Source: Candidatus Polarisedimenticola svalbardensis (lineage in GTDB: Bacteria > Acidobacteriota > Polarisedimenticolia > Polarisedimenticolales > Polarisedimenticolaceae). From it: 64,000 nucleotides of DNA. The notes beneath the pieces are model-generated. The model was not told where the DNA came from. It did no database searches and was given only the letters and a program-made list of their open reading frames with translations. Location of the stretch: positions 62,001 to 126,000 of the forward strand of contig JACXWD010000002.1 of assembly GCA_014764515.1 (NCBI GenBank). The letters run 5' to 3'. Positions 47,686-57,023 of the stretch are shown piece after piece. Within the stretch, counting starts at the first letter, position 1. The number at the start of each line of letters is the position of its first letter. The position numbers and the translations under genes were made by a program.

Positions 47686-48203
47686 CAGAACCCCTCAAGT
47701 ATCGACGAGACCAGGGTGCCTGCGGCGCCCCGGGCGATATCGTCCAGGGCCAGGGTTGACTCGTCGAAGAACTCACCTTCCTCCTGGACGTCATATTGTT
47801 GACGGAACATCAGCCGGGACTGACTCCAGAGGATCTCGTCGGTGGCCGTCTCCCGGAGGGTCGCCTGCAGGGTCACCACGGTTTCGACTCGTGTGGCCCG
47901 ACCGGCGCTGCTGAACTGAACGGGACGGGTGGACAGGCTCTGGATGGCGCCATCCAGCACGGCGTCGGCTTTCTTCGGATCGGAAACGATCCGGTAACGC
48001 CCACGCTGGGAAAACTCGCGAGCCACTTCTTCGGTCACCCGTTGTTCGATTTCCGGCCGGGTGGTGCGGTTCTCGAAGGCGTTGATCGCTACCGACTGGA
48101 TGTGGTCCGGAAGCACCGACCCTTTCCCAACAAGGGCGTACCCGCACCCGGCCAGGGACAGGATCATCGTCGCCAGGATCGACGACAGGAATCCCCTGTT
48201 CAT
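47685..48203 (-). CDS. lptE: LPS assembly lipoprotein LptE
   Basis: Lipobox ILSLAGCGYALVGKG; DHIQSVAINAFENRTTRPEIEQRVTEEVAREFSQRGRYRIV; between leuS and holA. Confidence 0.92.
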   Translation of the reverse strand: MNRGFLSSILATMILSLAGCGYALVGKGSVLPDHIQSVAINAFENRTTRPEIEQRVTEEVAREFSQRGRYRIVSDPKKADAVLDGAIQSLSTRPVQFSSAGRATRVETVVTLQATLRETATDEILWSQSRLMFRQQYDVQEEGEFFDESTLALDDIARGAAGTLVSSILEGF

Positions 48204-50698
48204 CCGACGACCAGGTTCAGCAGTTTGTCCGGAACGAAAATCACCTTGCGCACCTGCTTGCCGTCGAGATGCCTGGCCACGGCTTCGTCCTCCCGTGCCT
48301 TGGACAGGGCGGTATCACGGTCCACCCCTCGAGGGAGAAACATCCGTGCCCTGAGCTTGCCGTTGACCTGGACAACCACGGTGACTTCATCTTCTTCCAT
48401 GAGGTCTTCACGTGCAACGGGCCAGGTCGAATCGGAAACAAACGGCGCATTGCCCAGACGCTCCCAGATATCTTCTGCAAAATGGGGAGCGAACGGCGTC
48501 AACAGAAGGGATACGGATTCAAAACATTCCCGCAACGCCCAGGCCAGCCCGCTATCGTCGTCGTGGCCGACCACCTGCTCCGTCAACGGCGCCGCCGTAT
48601 TGATCAGTTCCATTACGGCGGAGACGACGGTGTTGAGGTGCATCCTGGGGCCGAGGTTGAAGGTCACCCTGGCGATGGTCTGGTGGGTTTTGCGACGCAG
48701 CGCCAGGGCGTCGCCGCTGCATCCTCCGGCCGGTTCCGGCGTACCCGGACCTGGGAGACTTGAAACCACGTTGTCCACGGTCCGGGCCAGCCGCACCAGG
48801 AACCGGTAGCAGCCTTCCACTCCGGCCTCGTTCCAGTCCAGCCCACGGTCCGGCGGCGCCGCAAACAGCGAGAACAGCCGGATGGTGTCGGCGCCGTAAC
48901 GGGCTACCAGATCGTCCGGGTCGACGACATTGCCCTTGGATTTGGACATCTTGAAACCGTCCTTGTTCACCATGCCCTGAGTGAACAACCGGTTCACCGG
49001 CTCGTCGATGTCCACCAGTCCGAGATCCCGCATCATCATGGTCCAGAAGCGGGTATAGATCAGGTGCATCGTGGCATGCTCGACGCCCCCGATATAGAGA
49101 TCGACAGGAAACCAGGACCGTGCTTTCTTCCAGTCAAACGGCTGATCGCTGTTCTTCGGATCCAGGTAGCGGAAGTAGTACCAGCAGGAGTCCACGAACG
49201 TGTCCATGGTGTCGGTGTCGCGGCGGGCGGGACCCTTGCAGGTGGGACAGGTCGTTTCGACGAAGGACGGCACCCGGGCAAGCGGCGAACCGCCTTCACC
49301 GGTGAATTCGATCTCTTCAGGCAGCAGCACCGGAAGCTGGTCGTCAGGAACCCCCACCGGACCACAATCCGGGCAGTGGATCACCGGAATCGGCGTGCCC
49401 CAGTACCGCTGCCGGGAGATGCCCCAGTCTTTCAGCCGGTACGTCACCGTGCGCTTGCCGAACCGGTTCTGCTCCGCATGGTTGCCCATGGCCTCCTTGG
49501 CCTCTTCGGTGGCCAGGCCGTCGAAACCGGCCGATGCGCAGGAAGTTCCGTACCCACTGAATGCGCCTGTCATGGTTTCCGGGTCGGGAACTGCTCCGTC
49601 CACCGGCTTCACCACCGGGCGGATGGTCAACCCGTACTTCCGGGCGAAGGCGAAGTCCCGTTCGTCATGGGCCGGGACACTCATGATCGCGCCGGTGCCG
49701 ACGTCGGTGAGGACGAAGTTGGCGATCCAGATCGGAACCCTCTCCCCGGAGAACGGGTTCACGGCGTAGCGGCCGGTGAATACGCCGAGCTTTTCCGCAG
49801 CGTCGGCGAAACGGTCCTCGAGGTTGTGGGCCAGTTGCTCATCAAGGAAAGCCTGAACCGCGTCCCGCTCCGGAACGTCACGGATCAGTTCCTGGATATC
49901 GGGGTGTTCCGCCGCCAGGGCCAGGTAGGTGGCGCCGTAGGTCGTATCGATTCGCGTCGTGAACACCTTGATCTTCAGGTCGCTGCCGTCTACGTCAAAC
50001 AGCAGTTCCGCGCCTTCGCTGCGGCCGATCCAGTTCTTCTGCATGGTCCGGACCTTTTCGGGCCATGGCTCCAGGCGGTCCAGGTTGTCCAGCAATTCCT
50101 GGGCGTAGTCGGTAATCCGCAGGAACCACTGCTCGAACTGCCGTCGCGCCACCGGAGAATCGCAGCGCCAGCAGCGCCCCGAGACGACCTGCTCGTTGGC
50201 AAGGACCGTGTTGCACGAATCGCACCAGTTCAACGGTCGGTTGGTGCGGTAGGCGACGCCTTTTTCCAGCATGCGGAGGAAGAACCACTGGTTCCAGCGG
50301 TAGTACTCCGGCAGGCAGGTCGCAATCTCCCGATTCCAGTCGTAGCCGAGGCCGAGGCGCTGCAGCTGGGTCCGCATGGTGGCGATGTTGTCCAGGGTCC
50401 AGCGCCGCGGCGCTTCGCCTTTCTGGATCGCCGCGTTTTCCGCAGGCAGACCGAATGAGTCCCATCCGATAACGTGGAGAACCTGCTCGCCCTGCATGCG
50501 GTGGAATCGGGCGATGGCGTCCCCGATGGCATAGTTGCGTACGTGACCCATATGAAGCTTGCCACTGGGGTACGGCAACATTTCCAGGCAGTAATACTGC
50601 TTGCGGGAAGGATCGACGCCGTCGGTGCGGAACAGACCGGCTTCGTTCCAGCGCGACTGCCAACGGGCTTCGATCGCCTTCGGGTCGTAGCCGCTCAT
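48200..50698 (-). CDS. leuS: Leucyl-tRNA synthetase
   Basis: LEMLPYPSGKLHMGHVRNY (HMGH), KMSKSKGNVVDPDDL. Confidence 0.98.
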   Translation of the reverse strand: MSGYDPKAIEARWQSRWNEAGLFRTDGVDPSRKQYYCLEMLPYPSGKLHMGHVRNYAIGDAIARFHRMQGEQVLHVIGWDSFGLPAENAAIQKGEAPRRWTLDNIATMRTQLQRLGLGYDWNREIATCLPEYYRWNQWFFLRMLEKGVAYRTNRPLNWCDSCNTVLANEQVVSGRCWRCDSPVARRQFEQWFLRITDYAQELLDNLDRLEPWPEKVRTMQKNWIGRSEGAELLFDVDGSDLKIKVFTTRIDTTYGATYLALAAEHPDIQELIRDVPERDAVQAFLDEQLAHNLEDRFADAAEKLGVFTGRYAVNPFSGERVPIWIANFVLTDVGTGAIMSVPAHDERDFAFARKYGLTIRPVVKPVDGAVPDPETMTGAFSGYGTSCASAGFDGLATEEAKEAMGNHAEQNRFGKRTVTYRLKDWGISRQRYWGTPIPVIHCPDCGPVGVPDDQLPVLLPEEIEFTGEGGSPLARVPSFVETTCPTCKGPARRDTDTMDTFVDSCWYYFRYLDPKNSDQPFDWKKARSWFPVDLYIGGVEHATMHLIYTRFWTMMMRDLGLVDIDEPVNRLFTQGMVNKDGFKMSKSKGNVVDPDDLVARYGADTIRLFSLFAAPPDRGLDWNEAGVEGCYRFLVRLARTVDNVVSSLPGPGTPEPAGGCSGDALALRRKTHQTIARVTFNLGPRMHLNTVVSAVMELINTAAPLTEQVVGHDDDSGLAWALRECFESVSLLLTPFAPHFAEDIWERLGNAPFVSDSTWPVAREDLMEEDEVTVVVQVNGKLRARMFLPRGVDRDTALSKAREDEAVARHLDGKQVRKVIFVPDKLLNLVVG

Positions 50699-51111
50699 AC
50701 GCCCCCCGGAAGTTTCCGATCCTTGATCGAGTCCAGTATGCCGTTGATGAAACCGCCGGAATCCTCGCTGCCGAATTTTCGTGCGATCTCGATCGCCTCG
50801 TCGATGATCACCGCCGCCGGCGTGTCCCGATCAAAAAGCATCTCCCATGTCGCCATCCGCAGCACGTTGCGATCCACCGTCGCCATGCGGTCCATGCGCC
50901 AGTTCACCGCTGCCCGCCCTATCTCTTCGTCCAGGCTGTCGGATTCGTTCCATGTGCCCCGAACGAGTTTCTCGGCGAACTCCCGCACCGATCCGGGGAC
51001 TTCCAGGCCTTCCCAGAAATCCTGAAACTGGTCCTCCGGTGATCCTCCCGACAGGTCCATCTGAAAGAGGAGTTGGAGTGCGTACTCGCGGCCACGCCTG
51101 CGCTGACCCAA
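50695..51111 (-). CDS. nusB: Transcription antitermination factor NusB
   Basis: MGQRRRGREYALQLLFQMDLSGG...IIDEAIEIARKFGSEDSGGFINGILDSI. Confidence 0.95.
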   Translation of the reverse strand: MGQRRRGREYALQLLFQMDLSGGSPEDQFQDFWEGLEVPGSVREFAEKLVRGTWNESDSLDEEIGRAAVNWRMDRMATVDRNVLRMATWEMLFDRDTPAAVIIDEAIEIARKFGSEDSGGFINGILDSIKDRKLPGGV

Positions 51112-51123
51112 AATCGGTTTTCC

Positions 51124-51600
51124 TTATGCCATGCGGCGATACAGGCTGACCATTTCGATGGCCGACAGTGCCGCTTCCCATCCTTTATTTCCGGCCTTGG
51201 CGCCGGCCCGATCCATGGCCTGCTCCAGTGTATCGGTTGTGAGGATTCCAAAAGTGACGGGCACGCCGGATCCGATGGAACTCTGCACCAGGGAGCGTGT
51301 CACACTGCTGGCGATCATGTCGAAATGCGGCGTTTCGCCCCGGATCAGCGCGCCGAGGGCGATCACGGCATCGAACCGGCCGCTGGCGGCCTGACGATCG
51401 GCCACGAGGGCCACCTCCCAGGCGCCGGGCACACGGGCCACCGATCGGCCCTCCGCCGCCCCACCGTGGCGTTCAAGACAGTCGATGGCGCCGGACAGGA
51501 GCCGCTCGCAAATCAGGTCGTTGAACCGTGGGACCACCAGGGCAAACCGCATTCCCTTTGCATCAAGGTGTCCTTCCAGGATTTCGGCTGTCTTGGCCAT
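51124..51600 (-). CDS. ribH: 6,7-dimethyl-8-ribityllumazine synthase
   Basis: VVPRFNDLICERLLSGAIDCLERHG...VPGAWEVALVADRQAASGRFDAVIALGALIRGETPHFDMIASSV; ATG at 51600. Confidence 0.96.
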   Translation of the reverse strand: MAKTAEILEGHLDAKGMRFALVVPRFNDLICERLLSGAIDCLERHGGAAEGRSVARVPGAWEVALVADRQAASGRFDAVIALGALIRGETPHFDMIASSVTRSLVQSSIGSGVPVTFGILTTDTLEQAMDRAGAKAGNKGWEAALSAIEMVSLYRRMA

Positions 51601-51611
51601 GATTTCTCCTC

Positions 51612-52475
51612 TCAATCCAGTATCGCCGCCAGGCGTTTTCTGGCTTCCGGCGATATGTAATCCTGACCGGTGATCATTGCATATTTCAGGGCTTCTCCGC
51701 ACCGGCATTCACGCCGTTCCTGCGGAAGGGCCAGGACCGTCTGCCTGAGCACATCGGCAGCCAGACGGCTGTTGGCCTTCAGGGTCGCCAGCAGGCCTTT
51801 GACCGAGACGTCCTCTTCGTCTTCGTGCCAGCAGTCGTAATCGGTCACCAGCGCCAGGGTGGCGTAACAGATTTCCGCCTCACGGCTGAGTTTTGCTTCC
51901 TGGAGATTGGTCATTCCGATGATGTCTACACCCCATGAACGGTACAACTGCGACTCGGCCCGGGTGGAAAACGCCGGACCTTCCATGCAGACGTAGGTTC
52001 CACCGTCATGGGCCTCCACACCAGCCGCCCGGCTCATGGACAGCATAGTGGATCGAAGTTCCGGGCAGACCGGATCCGCAAACGAGATATGGGCGGCCAC
52101 GCCGTTGCCGAAAAATGTCGAAATACGGTTCCTGGTGCGGTCGATGAACTGATCGGGGAGCACCACCTGCCTGGGGTGGATCGACTCCCGCATCGACCCG
52201 ACCGCCGAAGCGGACAGGATGCGGTTCACTCCCAATAGCTTCATGGCGTAGATGTTGGCCCGGTAGTTGATATCCGAGGGCAGCAGCGTATGGTTCCGTC
52301 CATGACGTGCCAGGAAGGCGACGGTGCGGTTGCCGATTGTGCCGATTCGGATCCGGTCCGAGGGATCCCCGAACGGTGTTTTGACTTCGACCTCTTCACA
52401 GTCCTGCAGGCCCGCCAGGCCGTAAAGACCGCTTCCGCCCAGAATTCCGATTTCCGCCGGAGGATAGTTCATCAC
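51612..52475 (-). CDS. mtnP: S-methyl-5'-thioadenosine phosphorylase
   Basis: IGILGGSGLYGLAGLQDCEEVEVKTPFGDPSDRIRIG...FLARHGRNHTLLPSDINYRANIYAMKLLGV. Confidence 0.95.
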   Translation of the reverse strand: MMNYPPAEIGILGGSGLYGLAGLQDCEEVEVKTPFGDPSDRIRIGTIGNRTVAFLARHGRNHTLLPSDINYRANIYAMKLLGVNRILSASAVGSMRESIHPRQVVLPDQFIDRTRNRISTFFGNGVAAHISFADPVCPELRSTMLSMSRAAGVEAHDGGTYVCMEGPAFSTRAESQLYRSWGVDIIGMTNLQEAKLSREAEICYATLALVTDYDCWHEDEEDVSVKGLLATLKANSRLAADVLRQTVLALPQERRECRCGEALKYAMITGQDYISPEARKRLAAILD

Positions 52476-54391
52476 CTTCCGCCTTTCGGGCCGATGTCGG
52501 CAAGCTCCGCCAGGATCTGCGCAAGTTCGGCCGGATCCGTCGTTTCCTGCAGACCTCTGCCACCATCCACCCGGGCCTGTGGCTCGGGGAACGATTCCCC
52601 CGGTTCTCTAGAAGCCTGGTCCACAACCAGCCAGCTCAACGGCGCCCGAACCACTGCCTGGCGGAACGCCTGGACCTTGTCCGAGGCCGGATCGCCTGAA
52701 ATTGTGACCGTCACCGGCCTGGCCAGCAGTTCCTCTACCGCCAGTCCGGCGACTACACCGTGTACCCGGAACATGGCGAGAGAACCGGCGTATTCGGCCA
52801 GCAGATCCGCCGCTTCCAGCAAGTTGCGCTGCCCTGCTCCCAGGTGGCCCAGACGGATCATGGTGCGGGCCAGTTGGATGTTTGCCCTGAACGGCATCCG
52901 TCGGGTGTTCAGCAGCCCGACCGGATCCGGTTCGGGGATATGATCCCGGAAGCGGGTTTCGCCCGGCAGCCGGAAGTTGTTGATGCAGTATTGGATGATG
53001 TTCAGGCTGGCGTCATAGTACCGGCGGTCGCCGCTGCTCTGATAGGCGTCCAGGAGGAAGAAGGCGACATCGGCCTGGGTCTCGAGAAAAGTGTGGTCCG
53101 TGGGCGAGGGCGCCAGGACATGGCGGACGCCGCGCCCGGGTCGGTACCCTTCTTTCAAAACCCGGTCCAGAGCCTGATGCCCTGCCGTGGTCATTGCCGG
53201 CAGGTTCAGGACGATCCCGGCCCGGATCAGAGCGGCGCCGGCCTGTGCATTGGGAGCCGAGAGAACCAGTTGATCCACCTCCGGCTCTTTCGCCGACTGC
53301 AGAGGCCGGGTCCAGTACCCGCCGCCGTTCTCCGATTCAAAATCGGCGGTTTGACCCAGGTAGAATCCACCTTTCGGATCCGCCAGTTTTTCCATGATGA
53401 ACCGTCCCGCACCGGCAGCAGCATCCCGGTAGAGCTCCGAGGGCTGGTCCAGGTATGCCAGCGTCAGCTGGTGCAGGAAGGCGGCATTGCGATCCAGGAG
53501 CTTCTCGTACTGGATCCCGCTCCAGTCCTGCGCCGCTGCCATGCGGTGGACGCCGCCATGTACTCCATCATGTAACGGTCCGGAGAGCAGGGCCGGCAGG
53601 TAGTTGGCGGTGAGTTCCGCCATGGCAGGCAGATACCTGGCTCGCCGGATCCGTGCGTATTCCGGAAGTCCCGGGATGACGAACTTGGGCGCCAGTCCGA
53701 ACCCGCCGTCGGAACGGTCCCAGTTTGCGGAGATCCACTGGAACATGATGTCCGATGCATCGGTATCCGGTTCACCGCTGATCGGGTCCTCGGGCTGGAC
53801 CATTCCGGCCCACTCCTGTCCCACGTGGGTCAGGAATTTGGTCCATTGATCGAAGTAGATATTGCCCTGCTCCAGGAGAAACAGCATGCGCTCCTGGTCC
53901 ACCGCACCGATGGTAATCGGCATGCCTTCCCCAGTCGGCGTGTTGTTGGTAATCAGGGGGTTGCCGGTTGGAAGCAGCAGGGACATGACCGGCATGGTTC
54001 CGGTCTGGTAGCGCTCCACGATGTCCGGTCGTTGGTCGCCATTGACGTAAATCGTCAGGTAGCCCTGGTTAAGCCGTTCCTGGATGGCCGCCTCACCTAC
54101 AAGCTCTTCACGGGTGCGATGGGCATCGAGGTTCCATCTGGAATCGATGAAGAGGAACACAGGCTTGTTGAACAGCGTGGCCCGCTGGAAGGTGCGCGAG
54201 GCCCACGGATACCAGTAGTTGCGGTGAACCAGTTCTTCCGGCGGCCAGGAGGCAAACTGCTGCTGGACAGGTACGTCGAAGTCGATGGCCCGTACCGACT
54301 GGGAAACTGCAGGACCCGGGGATCCGGGAACCAATAGCACTCCAAGAACCAGGACTCGTACCGACTGGGCGCAAAATGCCCGGAATTTCAT
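52472..54391 (-). CDS. Exported DUF255/YyaL-like protein: thioredoxin-like plus (alpha/alpha) barrel
   Basis: KPVFLFIDSRWNLDAHRTREELVGEAAIQERLNQGYLTIYVNGDQRPDIVERYQTG resembles the YyaL Trx domain; GGFGLAPKF matches the barrel motif; signal peptide from ATG 54391. Confidence 0.8.
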   Translation of the reverse strand: MKFRAFCAQSVRVLVLGVLLVPGSPGPAVSQSVRAIDFDVPVQQQFASWPPEELVHRNYWYPWASRTFQRATLFNKPVFLFIDSRWNLDAHRTREELVGEAAIQERLNQGYLTIYVNGDQRPDIVERYQTGTMPVMSLLLPTGNPLITNNTPTGEGMPITIGAVDQERMLFLLEQGNIYFDQWTKFLTHVGQEWAGMVQPEDPISGEPDTDASDIMFQWISANWDRSDGGFGLAPKFVIPGLPEYARIRRARYLPAMAELTANYLPALLSGPLHDGVHGGVHRMAAAQDWSGIQYEKLLDRNAAFLHQLTLAYLDQPSELYRDAAAGAGRFIMEKLADPKGGFYLGQTADFESENGGGYWTRPLQSAKEPEVDQLVLSAPNAQAGAALIRAGIVLNLPAMTTAGHQALDRVLKEGYRPGRGVRHVLAPSPTDHTFLETQADVAFFLLDAYQSSGDRRYYDASLNIIQYCINNFRLPGETRFRDHIPEPDPVGLLNTRRMPFRANIQLARTMIRLGHLGAGQRNLLEAADLLAEYAGSLAMFRVHGVVAGLAVEELLARPVTVTISGDPASDKVQAFRQAVVRAPLSWLVVDQASREPGESFPEPQARVDGGRGLQETTDPAELAQILAELADIGPKGGR

Positions 54392-54443
54392 GGTTTCTCC
54401 GTTGACCCGAAACAGGTTCCGATCCGATCCGGCATAAAAAAAC

Positions 54444-54472
54444 ATTATTGGAACGGTTCGGTCAGGTGTCAA
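54444..54472 (-). promoter_or_regulatory. Sigma-70-type promoter for DUF255 operon
   Basis: Minus strand TTGACA-N17-AATAAT (-35 at 54467-54472, -10 at 54444-54449) in an AT-rich divergent intergenic region. Confidence 0.7.
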
Positions 54473-54571
54473 GCAGGTGCGCCTGTCACATTTTTATTGC
54501 ACTATATCTACTTCGCTGTATCTTTAAAGTCGCAAGCCGGTAATTACATTTCCGTATTGCGCGTAAGGCAT

Positions 54572-56359
54572 ATGCAGCAAAACAAGCAAGCCGAATATTC
54601 TGCGGTGAGCCGGATCGGTGTACAGTCACTGGCGGTTCTGGCGACATTGGCGGCTACAGTTCAGGAAGGCCGAACTGCAGGGGAATTACTCCCTGTCGCC
54701 CTTGCTTTGTGCCTGTTTTCAGCGGTAGCGGCCTGGATCTGGATACGTACGGACCGGGGGCATGTGATCCGATTCGCTCCCGCCTTCGCCCTGGCCGGAT
54801 GGATCGCATTGACACCGGCAGCCGGACTCTGGATCTGCCTGGCCGCGCTTCTGGTCAACCCCAACGCCATATCCGGTCGGATATCGGTTCGCTCAGCCAA
54901 CACCGTGGCGGTCACCGTTGCCATCCTGGCAGCGTACGCAGCGGCCCGGTTGTTTTCCGCCCCCGGCCCGGTTCTCCCGGTACCGTCCATGATTCAGGCG
55001 CCGGTGTTGTACCTGATCCTCTCCGGTCTGGCAGTAGGCGGCGGCTGGCTGATCCTTAGCGTACTGACACGCTCACCGGTGCCTCCTGGAGGAAGTTTCT
55101 CGATTCATGCCGTGTTCCTTGAGATGTTGAACATCCCCCTGGCCATTCTCCTTGCGTCCTACATTGTGCCGGAGCTTCGCCTGTGGCCTTTCCTGCTGTT
55201 CTCATGCCTCATCCTCCTGGGAGCCTGGGCGCTCAGGAAACTGGCCGTAGTTAGATCCGAGTTGCAGAGTTCCAACGATGCACTGGCCGCACGTGTCAGC
55301 GAACTTGCCACGCTGCACTCCATCGGACGGGAGATCGTCTCTTCGCTGGATCTTCAGAAAGTCTTCATTATCGTTGAGAGAGAGTGCCGCAAGATCCTGG
55401 ACATCTCTCGTTTTTCCATTGCGTTGACCGAACCAGCAGGGGGTCATCTTGAGAACGTCTACTTCCACACCCGTGGGGAAGCCGGCGGGAAGGGCGGCCC
55501 GGTGCGCCGCATCGAAAAGTGGGTGGCGGCTGAAAAACGAGGTATGCGGATCGGCCACGGACAGGATGAGCTTACCCGGCGTGGCCTGCACCATGCCGGT
55601 GGACCCGGAGATTACCCATCAACCCTGGCGATTCCTCTGATCGTCGAGGAAAGGGTCGTAGGCGTACTGATGGTCCAGAGCGTCCTGCGAAACGCCTATG
55701 ACGAACACCACCTTGCCGTACTCACGACCATAGCCCAGCAGGCGGCGGTCGCCATTGAAAACGCCAAAAACTATCGCATGGCAACGGTAGATTCACTGAC
55801 AGGCGTTTCCCTTAGAGATTACTTCTTCCAGCGAGTCAAAGACGAACACCACAGGGCGTCCCGCTATCACAGCCGCTTCGCCCTTCTTATGATCGACCTG
55901 GACGGTTTCAAAGCGATCAATGACGCCCATGGTCACCAGGTCGGCGACCGCTATCTGAGTCTTCTCGGAAGTGAAATCCGCTCCCACCTGCGCTCGGCGG
56001 ACATCGCCTGCCGTTACGGCGGCGACGAATTCTGCGTCCTGTTGCCGGAAACCGGGTTCGAGGGCGCCCAGACCATCGCAGAACGATTACGCCGTTCCGT
56101 GGCGAAGCTTAAAGTGCAGCTAGACGGGGAGACTGCGTCCACAACGGCCAGCATCGGTATGGCCATCTTCCCGGAACATGGCGCCGACAGCCTGGCTTCT
56201 CTCCTGAAGCATGCGGACCAGGCGTTGTACCGGGCAAAGCGCCAGGGGAAAGATCAGGTTCTCCCGTTCGCGCCGCGGCAAGACAAGTCGTCGCCTACCG
56301 GCAGTCGCCCAAAACCTCAAGAACAGAGCGCCCGACCCGCCGGAAGAAACGTTCGCTGA
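54572..56359 (+). CDS. Membrane diguanylate cyclase with GAF and GGDEF domains
   Basis: Multiple N-terminal TMs; GAF-like region ELATLHSIGREIVSSLDLQKVF...; DSLTGVSLRDYFFQRV...CRYGGDEFCVLLPETG. Confidence 0.93.
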   Translation: MQQNKQAEYSAVSRIGVQSLAVLATLAATVQEGRTAGELLPVALALCLFSAVAAWIWIRTDRGHVIRFAPAFALAGWIALTPAAGLWICLAALLVNPNAISGRISVRSANTVAVTVAILAAYAAARLFSAPGPVLPVPSMIQAPVLYLILSGLAVGGGWLILSVLTRSPVPPGGSFSIHAVFLEMLNIPLAILLASYIVPELRLWPFLLFSCLILLGAWALRKLAVVRSELQSSNDALAARVSELATLHSIGREIVSSLDLQKVFIIVERECRKILDISRFSIALTEPAGGHLENVYFHTRGEAGGKGGPVRRIEKWVAAEKRGMRIGHGQDELTRRGLHHAGGPGDYPSTLAIPLIVEERVVGVLMVQSVLRNAYDEHHLAVLTTIAQQAAVAIENAKNYRMATVDSLTGVSLRDYFFQRVKDEHHRASRYHSRFALLMIDLDGFKAINDAHGHQVGDRYLSLLGSEIRSHLRSADIACRYGGDEFCVLLPETGFEGAQTIAERLRRSVAKLKVQLDGETASTTASIGMAIFPEHGADSLASLLKHADQALYRAKRQGKDQVLPFAPRQDKSSPTGSRPKPQEQSARPAGRNVR

Positions 56360-57023
56360 GGGACGGAATGTCCCCGCTGGTCCGATCCAGGAGTACGCGC
56401 TCGATCCGGCTCATAGGCAGAAAGACGACCGAGGGCCCCACCACACTCTCTTCTCCCCTCTCGACCTGGGAGATCCAGTCGTCGAACGAGCCGAGATCGA
56501 TCCCTTCCAGGACGATTCCCGAAGCATCCAGGGAGCGCAGGACCCCCCATATTTTTTCTTGAGGATCACGAAGATAGGCCAGGACAGTTTCGCCGGGAGC
56601 CATGGTTCCAGGTGCGTCCTTGCGGTCAGCTTCCTCCACCAGTTCCACAAGCACCCCTCCGCACGATCGGGGATGGAGGAAACCGACCCTGCTGCCGTCG
56701 GCCCCCGGCTGGGCTCCCCCGTGAAGAACCTGGAATCCGGCTTCCTCCAGGGCGCCCAGAAGGGAGTCCAGCTCCGTAACCTGGAGTGCGATGTGGTGGA
56801 TGCCCTCGCCTCTTTTTTCGATATACCGGCCTACCGGGGAATCCCCGTCAGTCGGCTCCAGCAGCTCTATGCTCGATTCGCCTACCGGCAAAAAGGAGAC
56901 CTGCACTTTTTCCGAGGCCAGTAGCTCCGTCTCGCCCGGCTTGAGCCCCAGAGCCTTCCAGAACCTGAGTCGCTCATCGAGGCTCTTCACCGCGATACCG
57001 ATATGGTTGATCTTGGCGATCAT
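56295..57023 (-). CDS. Methylmalonyl-CoA epimerase with extra C-terminal domain
   Basis: MIAKINHIGIAVKSLDERLRFWKALGLK...GEGIHHIALQVTELDSLLGALEEAGFQVLHGGAQPGADGSRVGFLHPRSCGGVLVELVEE; then ~110 additional residues. Confidence 0.92.
   Translation of the reverse strand: MIAKINHIGIAVKSLDERLRFWKALGLKPGETELLASEKVQVSFLPVGESSIELLEPTDGDSPVGRYIEKRGEGIHHIALQVTELDSLLGALEEAGFQVLHGGAQPGADGSRVGFLHPRSCGGVLVELVEEADRKDAPGTMAPGETVLAYLRDPQEKIWGVLRSLDASGIVLEGIDLGSFDDWISQVERGEESVVGPSVVFLPMSRIERVLLDRTSGDIPSLSERFFRRVGRSVLEVLGDCR

Noticed and set aside
54392-54472. Extended start of the DUF255 protein at 54472
   Set aside because: A TTGACA-N17-AATAAT promoter lies across this segment; ATG 54391 begins a clean signal peptide.
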